NCBI RefSeq assembly: GCF_900070355.1
Contig: NZ_LN849456.1
Span: 62,001 to 126,000, forward strand
Source: Devriesea agamarum
GTDB taxonomy: Bacteria; Actinomycetota; Actinomycetes; Actinomycetales; Dermabacteraceae
Length of the DNA stretch: 64,000 nt
Reading direction: 5' to 3'
In this document: one piece after another, positions 19,037 through 27,294 of the stretch
Position numbering within the stretch: position 1 is the first letter of the stretch
How the letters are laid out: each line of letters opens with the position of its first letter
Translations under genes and position numbers: made by a program
Notes under the pieces: generated by a model
What the model saw: only the letters and a program-made list of their open reading frames with translations
What the model was told of the DNA's origin: nothing
Database searches by the model: none

Positions 19037-19074
19037 ATCTGTATAGATCTATACCTATACAGATCTATACAGAT
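19037..19074. repeat. Perfect 14-bp inverted repeat between convergent genes
   Basis: ATCTGTATAGATCT (19037-19050) and its exact complement AGATCTATACAGAT (19061-19074) flank a 10 nt spacer that itself repeats TATAC. It is very AT-rich compared with its surroundings and starts 9 nt after the SpoIIM-like stop. It could act as a two-way terminator, though no T-tract follows, or as a protein-binding site. The remaining 96 nt to the DUF58 stop show nothing. Confidence 0.7.
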
Positions 19075-19170
19075 GATGGCGCCTTGCCTTATGCAGATTC
19101 AGGCTGTGTAATGGCAAACAGTTTTGTTACGTTCCTTTGCTGTGCGTTCGCCTTACTACCAGGAGACTTA

Positions 19171-20463
19171 TTACAGTTTCCCTTGAGCTTTTAACGCGAT
19201 ATAGAGATCGGCTACATAGCAGGGTAGATCGTCCGGGGACTTATCGGCTACCAGGCATCCACGCCGCATCAGCATTTCACCCATAACCTCGCGCGCATGC
19301 AGCCCAATCTCTGCTGAAGCCGCCCGATATACCTGATCAATATCATCTCGGTGCGTTGATAGTTCGTCGAGGACGGGATCTTTCGCGGAGGCAACGATGA
19401 CAGGATGGTGGGCCACAATGCGGTCGGTTACCGCTAATACTCCATTTTCTGCGGCGGCAACGTCGAGGCCGGTGAGTAGAACGACCAAAGTTCCGGGCCG
19501 AGTGCGGCGTTCTACCTCTCGGGCAACTAAATCCCAGTTAGTTTCGACCAAGGCGGGCTGCACCGAAGCCGTGGCATGAACCATGTCAGAGAGCACTGTT
19601 GAGGGGGATGAGCCGCTCACGCTCAGATGGGTAATCCGGTCCACTCCGATTAAATCCACCCGGTCACCAGCTTGGATTGCCAGCGCGGTCAGCAGGAGGG
19701 CGGCATCGAGCAGAGCATCGAAACGCGGGACGTCTCCGATGCGCACAGCGGATGTGCGGGAGGTGTCCACCACGATCAGGATCCGACGGTCGCGTTCTGG
19801 ACGCCACGTCCTGACAACCACATGCCTGCGGCGAGCAGTAGCCCGCCAGTCGATGGACCGTACGTCGTCGCCGTCCACAAAGTCTCTTAGAGAATCAAAC
19901 TCCGTACCCTGACCGCGCGTATGAACGGCAGATAAGCCCTCAATTTCCCGCAGTCGCCGCAGTCGAGATGGCAGGTGTCGCCGGGAGGCAAAGGGATGAA
20001 GCGCAATGAGCGTTCCAGGGACGGTGAGCTTTCCAGTGCGCCGGGTGAGACCAAGGGGGCCGCGTATCCATACACCGATCGCATGCGATGAGTGCATTCC
20101 ACGCCTCGTCGGGGTGAACTCCTGGGACACCGCACGGCGTTCACGGGCGGGAATTGTCAGTGCGGCTCGGTGAGGGTTGATTCCGGCGGTGGGGTTCCAG
20201 GCATCCCTCAGCAGCAGGTGCAGGGTTCGGCCCGTGGGGTTCGTGATGAGGAGCTGGCCGTGAATGGTGTTGCCAAGGCTCACTTGAGAGGGGAGCTGAC
20301 GGGTTACGGCGAGTCGTCGTGTTCGGGGAGTGGCGAGCACATCCGCGAGCAGCAAGATGGCACACCCCACCGTGCAGATCACCAATGTGACCCAGCTCTG
20401 CCACAGCACGATGGGAATGAATCCGCAGACCGCCAGAAGGATGCCGCGCAGTGTAGGAACCAT
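19171..20463 (-). CDS. DUF58 domain protein
   Basis: A 430 aa protein with two N-terminal membrane helices (ILLAVCGFIPIVLW and VTLVICTVGCAILLL), a beta-rich middle and the DUF58 core HTRGQGTEFDSLRDFVDGDD followed by RSIDWRATAR. A von Willebrand-like segment (ILIVVDTSRTSAVRIG) follows. It is regularly paired with MoxR ATPases, probably as a client or adaptor in envelope-associated assembly; the exact role is unknown. It is the last gene of a five-gene operon, 6 nt after moxR. Confidence 0.9.
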   Translation of the reverse strand: MVPTLRGILLAVCGFIPIVLWQSWVTLVICTVGCAILLLADVLATPRTRRLAVTRQLPSQVSLGNTIHGQLLITNPTGRTLHLLLRDAWNPTAGINPHRAALTIPARERRAVSQEFTPTRRGMHSSHAIGVWIRGPLGLTRRTGKLTVPGTLIALHPFASRRHLPSRLRRLREIEGLSAVHTRGQGTEFDSLRDFVDGDDVRSIDWRATARRRHVVVRTWRPERDRRILIVVDTSRTSAVRIGDVPRFDALLDAALLLTALAIQAGDRVDLIGVDRITHLSVSGSSPSTVLSDMVHATASVQPALVETNWDLVAREVERRTRPGTLVVLLTGLDVAAAENGVLAVTDRIVAHHPVIVASAKDPVLDELSTHRDDIDQVYRAASAEIGLHAREVMGEMLMRRGCLVADKSPDDLPCYVADLYIALKAQGKL

Positions 20464-20469
20464 GAGATA

Positions 20470-21483
20470 TCAGCGAGGAACGGGAACGGTGGCCAGCGTC
20501 GAGGCCAGCACCGAATCGACGCTCACACTTTCTAGTTGGGCTTCGGTGGTGAGCTTCACGCGGTGTCCTAGGGTCGCCGGGGCGAGCGCTTTGACATCGT
20601 CCGGGGTAACAAAATCGCGTCCGGTTAAGTACGCCCAGGCGCGGGACGTACGCATCAATGCGATGGCGCCGCGCGGGGATACACCCATGGACAAACTCGG
20701 TGAGGTGCGGGTCGCGCGGCAAAGATCCACGATGTATTCCAGGACAGGACGCTCGATTTTCACCGTGAGGACGTCTTCTTGGGCCTGCCGCAAGGACTCT
20801 GGGTTGGCCACCATGGTGAGACCGGCTGAGGCGAGGTCGCGCGTATCGAACCCGTCGGCGTGACGTTGGAGGACGCTCACTTCATCTTGCCGTTCGGGCA
20901 GGGGAAGCACTGCTTTGAGCAGGAAACGGTCTAGTTGTGCCTCGGGCAGGGCATAGGTGCCGTCGAACTCAATCGGGTTTTGGGTAGCGACCACCATGAA
21001 GGGGTCCGGGAGCAACCGCGCTCGACCGTCGACGGTAACCTGGCGTTCTTCCATGGCCTCCAGCAGCGCCGACTGGGTTTTCGGAGGTGTCCGGTTGATC
21101 TCATCTGCAAGAAGCAGATTGGTGAAAACAGGGCCTTCTCTAAAGACGAGATCGGACGTGGAGGCGTCGTAGACCAGTGATCCGGTGACGTCACCCGGCA
21201 TCATGTCGGGGGTGAATTGAACCCGGCGCATTTCGATGTCGAGGGATGCTGCGAGCGCTCGGACCAGCAGGGTTTTGGCCACTCCTGGGACACCTTCGAG
21301 CAGGACGTGTCCGCGGCACAGCATCCCGACCACCAAGCTGGTTACGGCGGAGTCTTGGCCGACCACTGCCTTATGGATTTCGCCGCTAACGGCAGCCAAT
21401 TTTTCGCGAACGCTGGTTGCCTGAGCTTCGGCTGGTGACGACTGGTTCGCCGGATGCGCGACAGGAGGGTTTTGGTCGGTCAT
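20470..21483 (-). CDS. MoxR family AAA+ ATPase
   Basis: A 337 aa chaperone-like AAA+ ATPase. Walker A is GVPGVAKT (around residue 60), Walker B is LLLADEINRTPPKTQSALLEAMEE, sensor 1 is VVATQNPIEFDGTYALPEAQLDRF and the C-terminal lid contains GVSPRGAIALMR. The start overlaps the DUF4350 stop by 4 nt, and DUF58 follows 6 nt downstream. The DUF4129-DUF4350-MoxR-DUF58 set is a recurrent actinobacterial module of unsettled function. Confidence 0.94.
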   Translation of the reverse strand: MTDQNPPVAHPANQSSPAEAQATSVREKLAAVSGEIHKAVVGQDSAVTSLVVGMLCRGHVLLEGVPGVAKTLLVRALAASLDIEMRRVQFTPDMMPGDVTGSLVYDASTSDLVFREGPVFTNLLLADEINRTPPKTQSALLEAMEERQVTVDGRARLLPDPFMVVATQNPIEFDGTYALPEAQLDRFLLKAVLPLPERQDEVSVLQRHADGFDTRDLASAGLTMVANPESLRQAQEDVLTVKIERPVLEYIVDLCRATRTSPSLSMGVSPRGAIALMRTSRAWAYLTGRDFVTPDDVKALAPATLGHRVKLTTEAQLESVSVDSVLASTLATVPVPR

Positions 21484-22631
21484 CGAGGGATCTCCTTCTC
21501 GAGTTGTGAGAGGTCTCGTGCGAGGTTGATGAGCTCGCTGTCAGTGGTGACCGGCGAGTGTTCCAGTAACTTTTTGAGTTCGTGCTGGCTGCGATTGGTG
21601 CGCTGAGCCAGGGCAGTGGTGAGCGGACCGAGCCCGTCCGCTGGGGAGACGTTAAGGAGTCGGGCCAGGCGCCGGGAGGTTCCCGAGCGTAGGGCATCGG
21701 CTGCCCTGGTCCGTGCCCGGGCATGACGCATAAGGTTTGCCCTTCCTAGGGTCACTTCCTGGGCGCGCACCGTCACCGGTAACGGTTCAATGACCACGGG
21801 GCCAAGGCGACGACCGACCATCACCAGGGTCAGGATGAGGGGGATGAGCAGCCAGTCCAAAGCGGAGAGCAGCCAGGGCGGCAGGTGGTCTAATAGGTCG
21901 CCCTTATCCTCACTGGTCATCGGATCGGTGGGGCTTGGAAGATACCAGGTGACGTGAGATGTCTGGCTCAGGAGGTTCAGCGTGAAGGCCGCGTTATCGG
22001 ACCGGGCGATGGAATCGTTGCGGAACATTGAGGTCGAGCCGACGGCTATCACACGATCCTGTTGCGCCACGATGAAGCCTTCTGAGGATTTAAAGCAGCC
22101 CTTGGCGCCCGCACCCACCTGGTAGGTCCGCTCGGGGGGCTCACCTTGGCGGCCGTCTGATCCTCTGATGAAGAGCCGACGCGCACCGTAGGAGGGACCG
22201 TCTGTGCAGTGGGCGGCAACGGTCGCCGCATGGTCGAGTCCACCCTTTTGGCGAATACTCGGAGCGAGGACATCCAGCACATTTTCGGCCGGATGGAGCA
22301 GCACGATGCGCCCAGGATGCCGGGGATCATTTGGAGCCTTCAGCGCTGAGGCAAGTGCATCGACTTGGGCTGGGTTCAAGGTTGCGGTTTGGGTGATGAG
22401 CACGGTTTCACCTCGTCGCACAGCCGAGGCGGCCTCACTGGTCGTGCGCTGGGTTGTCACCGTGATCCCTTCGCGGTCGAGGACTTTGACCACCGCGCGG
22501 GACCCATTGGGCTCAGGGGAGGACGGTTCCATCAACCCCCGGAGGTAGTCATCCCGTAACACAACAACCACCACGAGAATAGCGACAACCGCGATGATGA
22601 ACGCGAGCAGACGGCGGTCGGTGCGATTCAC
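21480..22631 (-). CDS. DUF4350 domain membrane protein
   Basis: A protein with an N-terminal membrane helix (LLAFIIAVVAILVVVVVL), an exterior DUF4350 domain (NGSRAVVKVLDREGITVT, then LVITQTATLN-like segment ETVLITQTATLNPAQVDALA) and a second helix (LLSALDWLLIPLILTLVMVG) before a helical cytoplasmic tail. The frame extends back to GTG 22649, but GTG 22631 overlaps the DUF4129 stop as GTGA, like the other junctions of this operon, and is preferred (383 aa). Confidence 0.85.
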   Translation of the reverse strand: MNRTDRRLLAFIIAVVAILVVVVVLRDDYLRGLMEPSSPEPNGSRAVVKVLDREGITVTTQRTTSEAASAVRRGETVLITQTATLNPAQVDALASALKAPNDPRHPGRIVLLHPAENVLDVLAPSIRQKGGLDHAATVAAHCTDGPSYGARRLFIRGSDGRQGEPPERTYQVGAGAKGCFKSSEGFIVAQQDRVIAVGSTSMFRNDSIARSDNAAFTLNLLSQTSHVTWYLPSPTDPMTSEDKGDLLDHLPPWLLSALDWLLIPLILTLVMVGRRLGPVVIEPLPVTVRAQEVTLGRANLMRHARARTRAADALRSGTSRRLARLLNVSPADGLGPLTTALAQRTNRSQHELKKLLEHSPVTTDSELINLARDLSQLEKEIPR

Positions 22632-23266
22632 GCCGCGACCCCGTTCCACTGCGGTGAGGTTTGGCGCACGTAGTCCGCCAGCAAAATCACATCGTCGGCA
22701 GCGCGGGAACTAACTCCCCAACGGGAGTATGCTGCGCGGTCAAAGTCGTGGGCAGCTCGCACCAGCCGGCTGCGTAAATCAGGAAAAGCGGGAGCGGCTT
22801 TGCGCGCGGCTTCCAACGCCGTCATACCATCTGTGACATCCAATATCGTGCGTTCGTCTAGGTCTTTGACGAGAGCGCGGACACCTAACAGCACGGCCTC
22901 TCGATTATGACCCTCTGCCTGGGCACTTCGGGCAGCCTGCAGAAGTTCATCTGCGCTGCGGACGGAAGCGATGCTGGCCGCAGTAGCTGAGTGGGTCGCG
23001 TGGTTGCGATGCAAAAGGCCGGTGGTGCGTATGACCATCAGGGCGCTAACCGCTAACGCTCCGATGACGAATATGAGAAGAGCGATGCCTAGGCTCCGCC
23101 CTATTCCGCTGCCGTCAGAAATAGCGTTAAACCAGGAGACAATCATTTCCCATAGCTCTCGTAGCAGGGAGCGGGAACGTGAATACTCTGGCCGAGATAG
23201 TTCGTCGAGCAAGAGCCATCGTGCGTGGTCTGGATCCACGGTGAGCTGTAGCGGGGGAGGGATCAT
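22628..23266 (-). CDS. DUF4129 domain protein
   Basis: A 212 aa protein with one central membrane helix (SLGIALLIFVIGALAVSALMVI) and a C-terminal cytoplasmic DUF4129 domain (VLLGVRALVKDLDERTILD, then AAHDFDRAAYSRWGVSSR). Both ends overlap the neighbouring genes by 4 nt, indicating strict translational coupling. It belongs to the MoxR/DUF58 module; no biochemical role is known. Confidence 0.87.
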   Translation of the reverse strand: MIPPPLQLTVDPDHARWLLLDELSRPEYSRSRSLLRELWEMIVSWFNAISDGSGIGRSLGIALLIFVIGALAVSALMVIRTTGLLHRNHATHSATAASIASVRSADELLQAARSAQAEGHNREAVLLGVRALVKDLDERTILDVTDGMTALEAARKAAPAFPDLRSRLVRAAHDFDRAAYSRWGVSSRAADDVILLADYVRQTSPQWNGVAA

Positions 23267-24495
23267 ACTTGCTGCCCCCGTGCCGCGCGAACTTCACGCA
23301 GCAGCTCAATATCATAGGCGTTTTGACGCATGCGAGCGTCGTAATAAAGCACCGTGAGAGCAGCCGCGTTGAAAGGTTGAATAAGTGTGTAAATCGCCAC
23401 TGAACTCAGCGTCCCGATCACTATGGATACATTCGTCGCGGCGGCCATACCTTCACCGTGGGTTGTGAGCACAATAACCGCAGATATCAGGCCAGATAGA
23501 ATGCTGGGAACGAACGAGAGAATCTCCTGCAGGAGACCCATCAGGAGAGCAATCAGAATCGAAATACCAAGAATGCGCCAAATTCGGTTGCCTGAGGTGA
23601 GAGCGAATGAACGCCGAATAGCCTGCCAGGGGCCTAGCCCTTCGGTTGCCAAGGAAGGCAACGCGAGCACGGTACGAGTGCCGAGGAATATCGAGAGTAA
23701 AATAGCTACAAGCATTCCAATGACGGCAGATAACACCCCCAAAACGCTGAATCCCGCCCCCAATAACATGGGGAGAAATCCGATCATGATGACTATGGTG
23801 AAGGGCACGCCGACAATGAGGCCAATCAAAATCCCGGTGGCGAGTGCGTGCCAAGCGTGACGCTTAAAGATCTGCCAGAACTCGCGGACACTCGGGGGTT
23901 GCTTCACTAACGTCTCTTTTACAAAACCTGAGATGGCAGCTGAGAGCATGATTGTCACGAGCCCGTAAGCCGTTGCGCTGATGAGAGTCGTGATGACGAA
24001 GATAAGGATGCCGCCGCCGTCGATATCGTTAGCGGAGGTGGGTGATCCTTCAAATGAGCCTGTGAAGATCCCGCCAAAGGCGGAGAAATACTCGTTCCCT
24101 CCGAACAGCATCAGCGGCAAAAGAACGAGCTGAGCAATACCTAGGACTAGCGCACTCATTCCAAAGAGTGCTTTGGGGCGCACCCTGACGGTGCGAAATG
24201 CGGCCCCGAGAATTTCGCCTAATGAAAGAGGCCGGATTGGGAAGAGTTCGTCCGGAGAGACGAGTTCGCGCTGCAGCGCCTGGTACTGACTGGCACTAGG
24301 GCCGTACCCGGAACCGTAGGGAGGCTGCTGGCCGCCAGGAACGGCGAAACTCGAAGGACCTGAAGCATTGGGAGGGTAAGCACCGTGAGGTGCATCGGGA
24401 GCTGGTGGAGTTGGTGGAACCGGTTCTGATCCGCTCGCGGGCTTGGCCGGGTCAGGGCTTCCGCCGGGGACATGCCAAGGAGATGGATTGGTCAT
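23263..24495 (-). CDS. Polytopic membrane protein with a glycerophosphodiesterase-type membrane domain
   Basis: A 410 aa protein with a Pro/Gly/Ser-rich cytoplasmic N terminus (about 80 residues) and roughly six membrane helices, resembling the membrane domain found N-terminal to some glycerophosphoryl diester phosphodiesterases but with no catalytic domain. RPLSLGEILGAAFRTVRVRP marks the start of the domain. ATG 24495 is chosen over an in-frame codon at 24531 because GGAGGG precedes it at 6 nt. It is the first gene of the DUF4129-DUF4350-MoxR-DUF58 operon and divergent from mtrA. Confidence 0.85.
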   Translation of the reverse strand: MTNPSPWHVPGGSPDPAKPASGSEPVPPTPPAPDAPHGAYPPNASGPSSFAVPGGQQPPYGSGYGPSASQYQALQRELVSPDELFPIRPLSLGEILGAAFRTVRVRPKALFGMSALVLGIAQLVLLPLMLFGGNEYFSAFGGIFTGSFEGSPTSANDIDGGGILIFVITTLISATAYGLVTIMLSAAISGFVKETLVKQPPSVREFWQIFKRHAWHALATGILIGLIVGVPFTIVIMIGFLPMLLGAGFSVLGVLSAVIGMLVAILLSIFLGTRTVLALPSLATEGLGPWQAIRRSFALTSGNRIWRILGISILIALLMGLLQEILSFVPSILSGLISAVIVLTTHGEGMAAATNVSIVIGTLSSVAIYTLIQPFNAAALTVLYYDARMRQNAYDIELLREVRAARGQQV

Positions 24496-24680
24496 GGTTA
24501 GCCCTCCAACGACGCTCGATAGTGCTGACAAGTTCCACGCTACGGGCCGAGTGCCGTCATCAGGATCCGACGAACGTCGATGCTCGAGATCGAACAGTTT
24601 GTGGGTGGATCGGCTCTTTGGGGCCGCGCAATGATCGGTTATCCGATGGGATCGGCCTGAAGACTCCCTCGTGGCGGTGG

Positions 24681-24692
24681 CACAATGGGCCT
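24681..24692 (+). promoter_or_regulatory. -10-like box for a leaderless mtrA transcript
   Basis: CACAAT at 24681-24686 (one mismatch to the TANNNT core) ends 6 nt before ATG 24693. Confidence 0.35.
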
Positions 24693-25382
24693 ATGACCAC
24701 CCCTGCAGGCCCCCGAATCCTTGCCGTGGATGATGACCTTGCGATTGCTGAGATGGTCGGAATTGTGCTTCGCGGTAAGGGATTTGACGTGACCACATGC
24801 TCCGACGGGGCGCAAGCTTTGGAAGTTTTCGACCAGGTGCGCCCCGATGTCGTGCTCTTGGATCTGATGCTCCCAGGTATGGATGGCATTGAAGTGTGCC
24901 GACGCCTGCGCGATGAGTCGGGGGTTCCGATTATCATGCTCACGGCCCGCTCTGACACCGCCGATATCGTGGAAGGTTTGGAGGCCGGGGCGGATGACTA
25001 TCTCACGAAGCCATTTGAACCGGATGAGCTGGTGGCTCGAATCCGTGCCCGGGTGCGGCGCACAGATATCCCGAGCACGGAACGTTTGGTGATTGGCGAC
25101 CTCGAGATTGATGTGGATGGTCATGTCGTGCGCCGGGGTCAAACTCAGATCGCCTTGACCCCGCTGGAATTCGATTTGCTGGTGCAGCTGGCGCGCAAAC
25201 CCTGGCAGGTGTTTACGCGGGAAGTGCTGCTCCAAGAGGTGTGGGGGTATCGCCACGCCGCCGATACCCGACTGGTGAACGTGCATGTGCAGCGTTTGCG
25301 GGCCAAGATCGAACACGATCCGGAAAATCCGTCGATCGTCGTGACCGTGCGCGGGGTTGGTTATCGCGCCGGATCCGACTGA
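24693..25382 (+). CDS. mtrA: Response regulator MtrA
   Basis: OmpR-family regulator of cell-wall, division and chromosome-replication genes in actinobacteria. In the 229 aa protein the receiver acid pocket is D13-D14, the phospho-acceptor D57, T84 and K106 are in place, and a C-terminal winged helix contains TPLEFDLLVQLARKPWQVFT and RAKIEHDPENPSIVVTVRGVGY. The open frame extends far upstream, but ATG 24693 gives the conserved MtrA N terminus (RILAVDDD) and has a -10-like box at leaderless spacing. mtrB follows with overlapping or adjacent start. Confidence 0.96.
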   Translation: MTTPAGPRILAVDDDLAIAEMVGIVLRGKGFDVTTCSDGAQALEVFDQVRPDVVLLDLMLPGMDGIEVCRRLRDESGVPIIMLTARSDTADIVEGLEAGADDYLTKPFEPDELVARIRARVRRTDIPSTERLVIGDLEIDVDGHVVRRGQTQIALTPLEFDLLVQLARKPWQVFTREVLLQEVWGYRHAADTRLVNVHVQRLRAKIEHDPENPSIVVTVRGVGYRAGSD

Positions 25383-25401
25383 CTCGCCGCGAGACTATCG
25401 C

Positions 25402-27294
25402 GTGTACCGTTTCGGTAGGTTCTTGCGCCGTGTGATCGCTCCGCGGTCGTGGTCCCTGACCGTGCGGGTGGTGGTAGTGACCGTGGTTCTTGCCACGGTC
25501 GGGGTTTTGACAGTGGGGTTGTATTTATCGTCGGTGATTGCGGACGGTGTTTTTGAACAGCGCAGCAGCCGGATTTTGGCAGAGGCTCAGGACACTCGCC
25601 GAGGTTTGATGGGGGCTATGGATGCCGCCCGCAACGGAACCACAATTCAGCAGCAGGACACCGCAACACGGTTTGTTCAGTCGTTACGCACATTCGATGA
25701 GGGGGCGCAGCGTCAGGCCGCCTTGGTGCCGGCGGACCCGGAGAGTTCATTGTCTATGGTGACCACTGACCGCACGATGCTGTCATCGGTTTCTCCGGAG
25801 CTTCATCGCAAGGTGGCCAGCGGTGACGGCGTGTATTGGCAGAGTGTGGCATTGGCTGACGATGGCCGCACGGTTCCCGGGATTATTGTCGGAACCCGGG
25901 TGACGGTGCCTGGTGCGGGATCCTACGACCTATATTTGCGCTATTCGCTCAGCAACGAGCAAAACACCCTGGAGTTTGTGCAGCACACCCTGATTGGGGC
26001 GGGGGCTGCGCTGCTGGTGCTCCTAGCGGGAATTGCCGTGGTTGTCGCCCGAATGGTCACTAACCCGCTGCGCAGAGCGGCGGCAGCGGCGGAGCGTTTA
26101 GCGCAGGGTGACCTCAGCTCGCGCATGGAGGTGTCGGGTGCGGACGAACTGGGGAGGGTTGGCACCTCGTTTAACCATATGGCGGCGTCGCTGCAGGAAA
26201 AGGTGGAGGGCTTAGCTGAACTGTCCAGGCTTCAGCACAGGTTTGTGTCGGATGTGTCCCATGAGCTGCGCACCCCGCTGACCACTATCCGCATGGCCGC
26301 AGCGGTGCTCGACGATGTGAAGTCCAGTTTTCCGCCCGATGTGCGGCGCACCAGCGAGTTAATGACGACCCAGGTGCGACGGTTCGATTCGTTGCTGGCT
26401 GACCTCCTGGAGATTTCGCGGTTCGACGCGGGGGCCGCCGTGCTGGATGCCCGCAGCGAAGATCTAGGCGAGGTGGTCGACCTTGCGGTTCTTGACGCTA
26501 GCCCAATCGCGCGTGAGCGAGGCACCCGCCTAGAGGTGCGGTGCCTGGCTGATGATGTCACGGCGGTTGTTGATGCCCGGAGGATTGGGAGGATCTTCCG
26601 TAACCTCATCACTAATGCGATTGAGCACGGGGCAGGTAAGCCCGTTCTCATTGAAATAGGGGCGGACGCTCAAGCGGTTGCCGTGGTGGTTCAAGATTTC
26701 GGCCAGGGGCTCACCCCGGAAGCGGCGGAACGGGTCTTTGACCGGTTTTGGCGTGCCGACCCCTCCCGGGCGAGAACGCTCGGCGGGACCGGCCTGGGTT
26801 TAGCAATTTCTCTGGAAGACGCTCACCTGCACGCTGGCTGGTTACAGGCGTGGGGCCAGGAAGGTTTGGGAGCGGTCTTTCGGCTCACGCTGCCACGGCG
26901 CCCCGGCACCACGCTCGCTTCATCACCATTGCCGCTGCATCGCGATCTCAACATGGAGACGTGGATCAGTGCTGCGACTGGGTCGTTGGGCCCTGCGCGT
27001 GCGCATTGTGACTCGTGCGCATCCTCCGGCGATAGGGCGCGTCTGCCTGGTCCTGCAGATTTGCCAGCGGACTTGGCTGGTTCTGATTCTCACCTAGCTG
27101 CTGAGGGCACCGGAGCAGCTAAACCTGCGGAATGCAACGACTACATAGATCAATCTGGGGTGATGGATAACGACCGTGCTCCCGGTCAGGTGAACCTGGG
27201 GGACCGGACCGGCACGGTGACGGATGAGGACGAGGCCTTGGGTGTCCAGCCTGAGCACGATGAGCATAGGGAAGCGGAAGGTCGCCATGAGTAG
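25402..27294 (+). CDS. mtrB: Sensor histidine kinase MtrB
   Basis: Membrane sensor kinase partner of MtrA. Two membrane helices (about residues 20-45 and 190-215) flank an exterior sensor; a HAMP region follows, then the phosphorylation motif VSDVSHELRTPLTTIRM near residue 290, N box FRNLITNAIEHGAG, DFGQGLTPEAAERVF and GGTGLGLAI. At about 630 aa it carries a C-terminal tail of more than 100 residues beyond the ATPase fold, rich in Ala, Pro and acidic residues, with no recognised domain. Start is uncertain: GTG 25402, or TTG 25357 overlapping mtrA. It overlaps lpqB by 8 nt. Confidence 0.93.
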   Translation: MYRFGRFLRRVIAPRSWSLTVRVVVVTVVLATVGVLTVGLYLSSVIADGVFEQRSSRILAEAQDTRRGLMGAMDAARNGTTIQQQDTATRFVQSLRTFDEGAQRQAALVPADPESSLSMVTTDRTMLSSVSPELHRKVASGDGVYWQSVALADDGRTVPGIIVGTRVTVPGAGSYDLYLRYSLSNEQNTLEFVQHTLIGAGAALLVLLAGIAVVVARMVTNPLRRAAAAAERLAQGDLSSRMEVSGADELGRVGTSFNHMAASLQEKVEGLAELSRLQHRFVSDVSHELRTPLTTIRMAAAVLDDVKSSFPPDVRRTSELMTTQVRRFDSLLADLLEISRFDAGAAVLDARSEDLGEVVDLAVLDASPIARERGTRLEVRCLADDVTAVVDARRIGRIFRNLITNAIEHGAGKPVLIEIGADAQAVAVVVQDFGQGLTPEAAERVFDRFWRADPSRARTLGGTGLGLAISLEDAHLHAGWLQAWGQEGLGAVFRLTLPRRPGTTLASSPLPLHRDLNMETWISAATGSLGPARAHCDSCASSGDRARLPGPADLPADLAGSDSHLAAEGTGAAKPAECNDYIDQSGVMDNDRAPGQVNLGDRTGTVTDEDEALGVQPEHDEHREAEGRHE

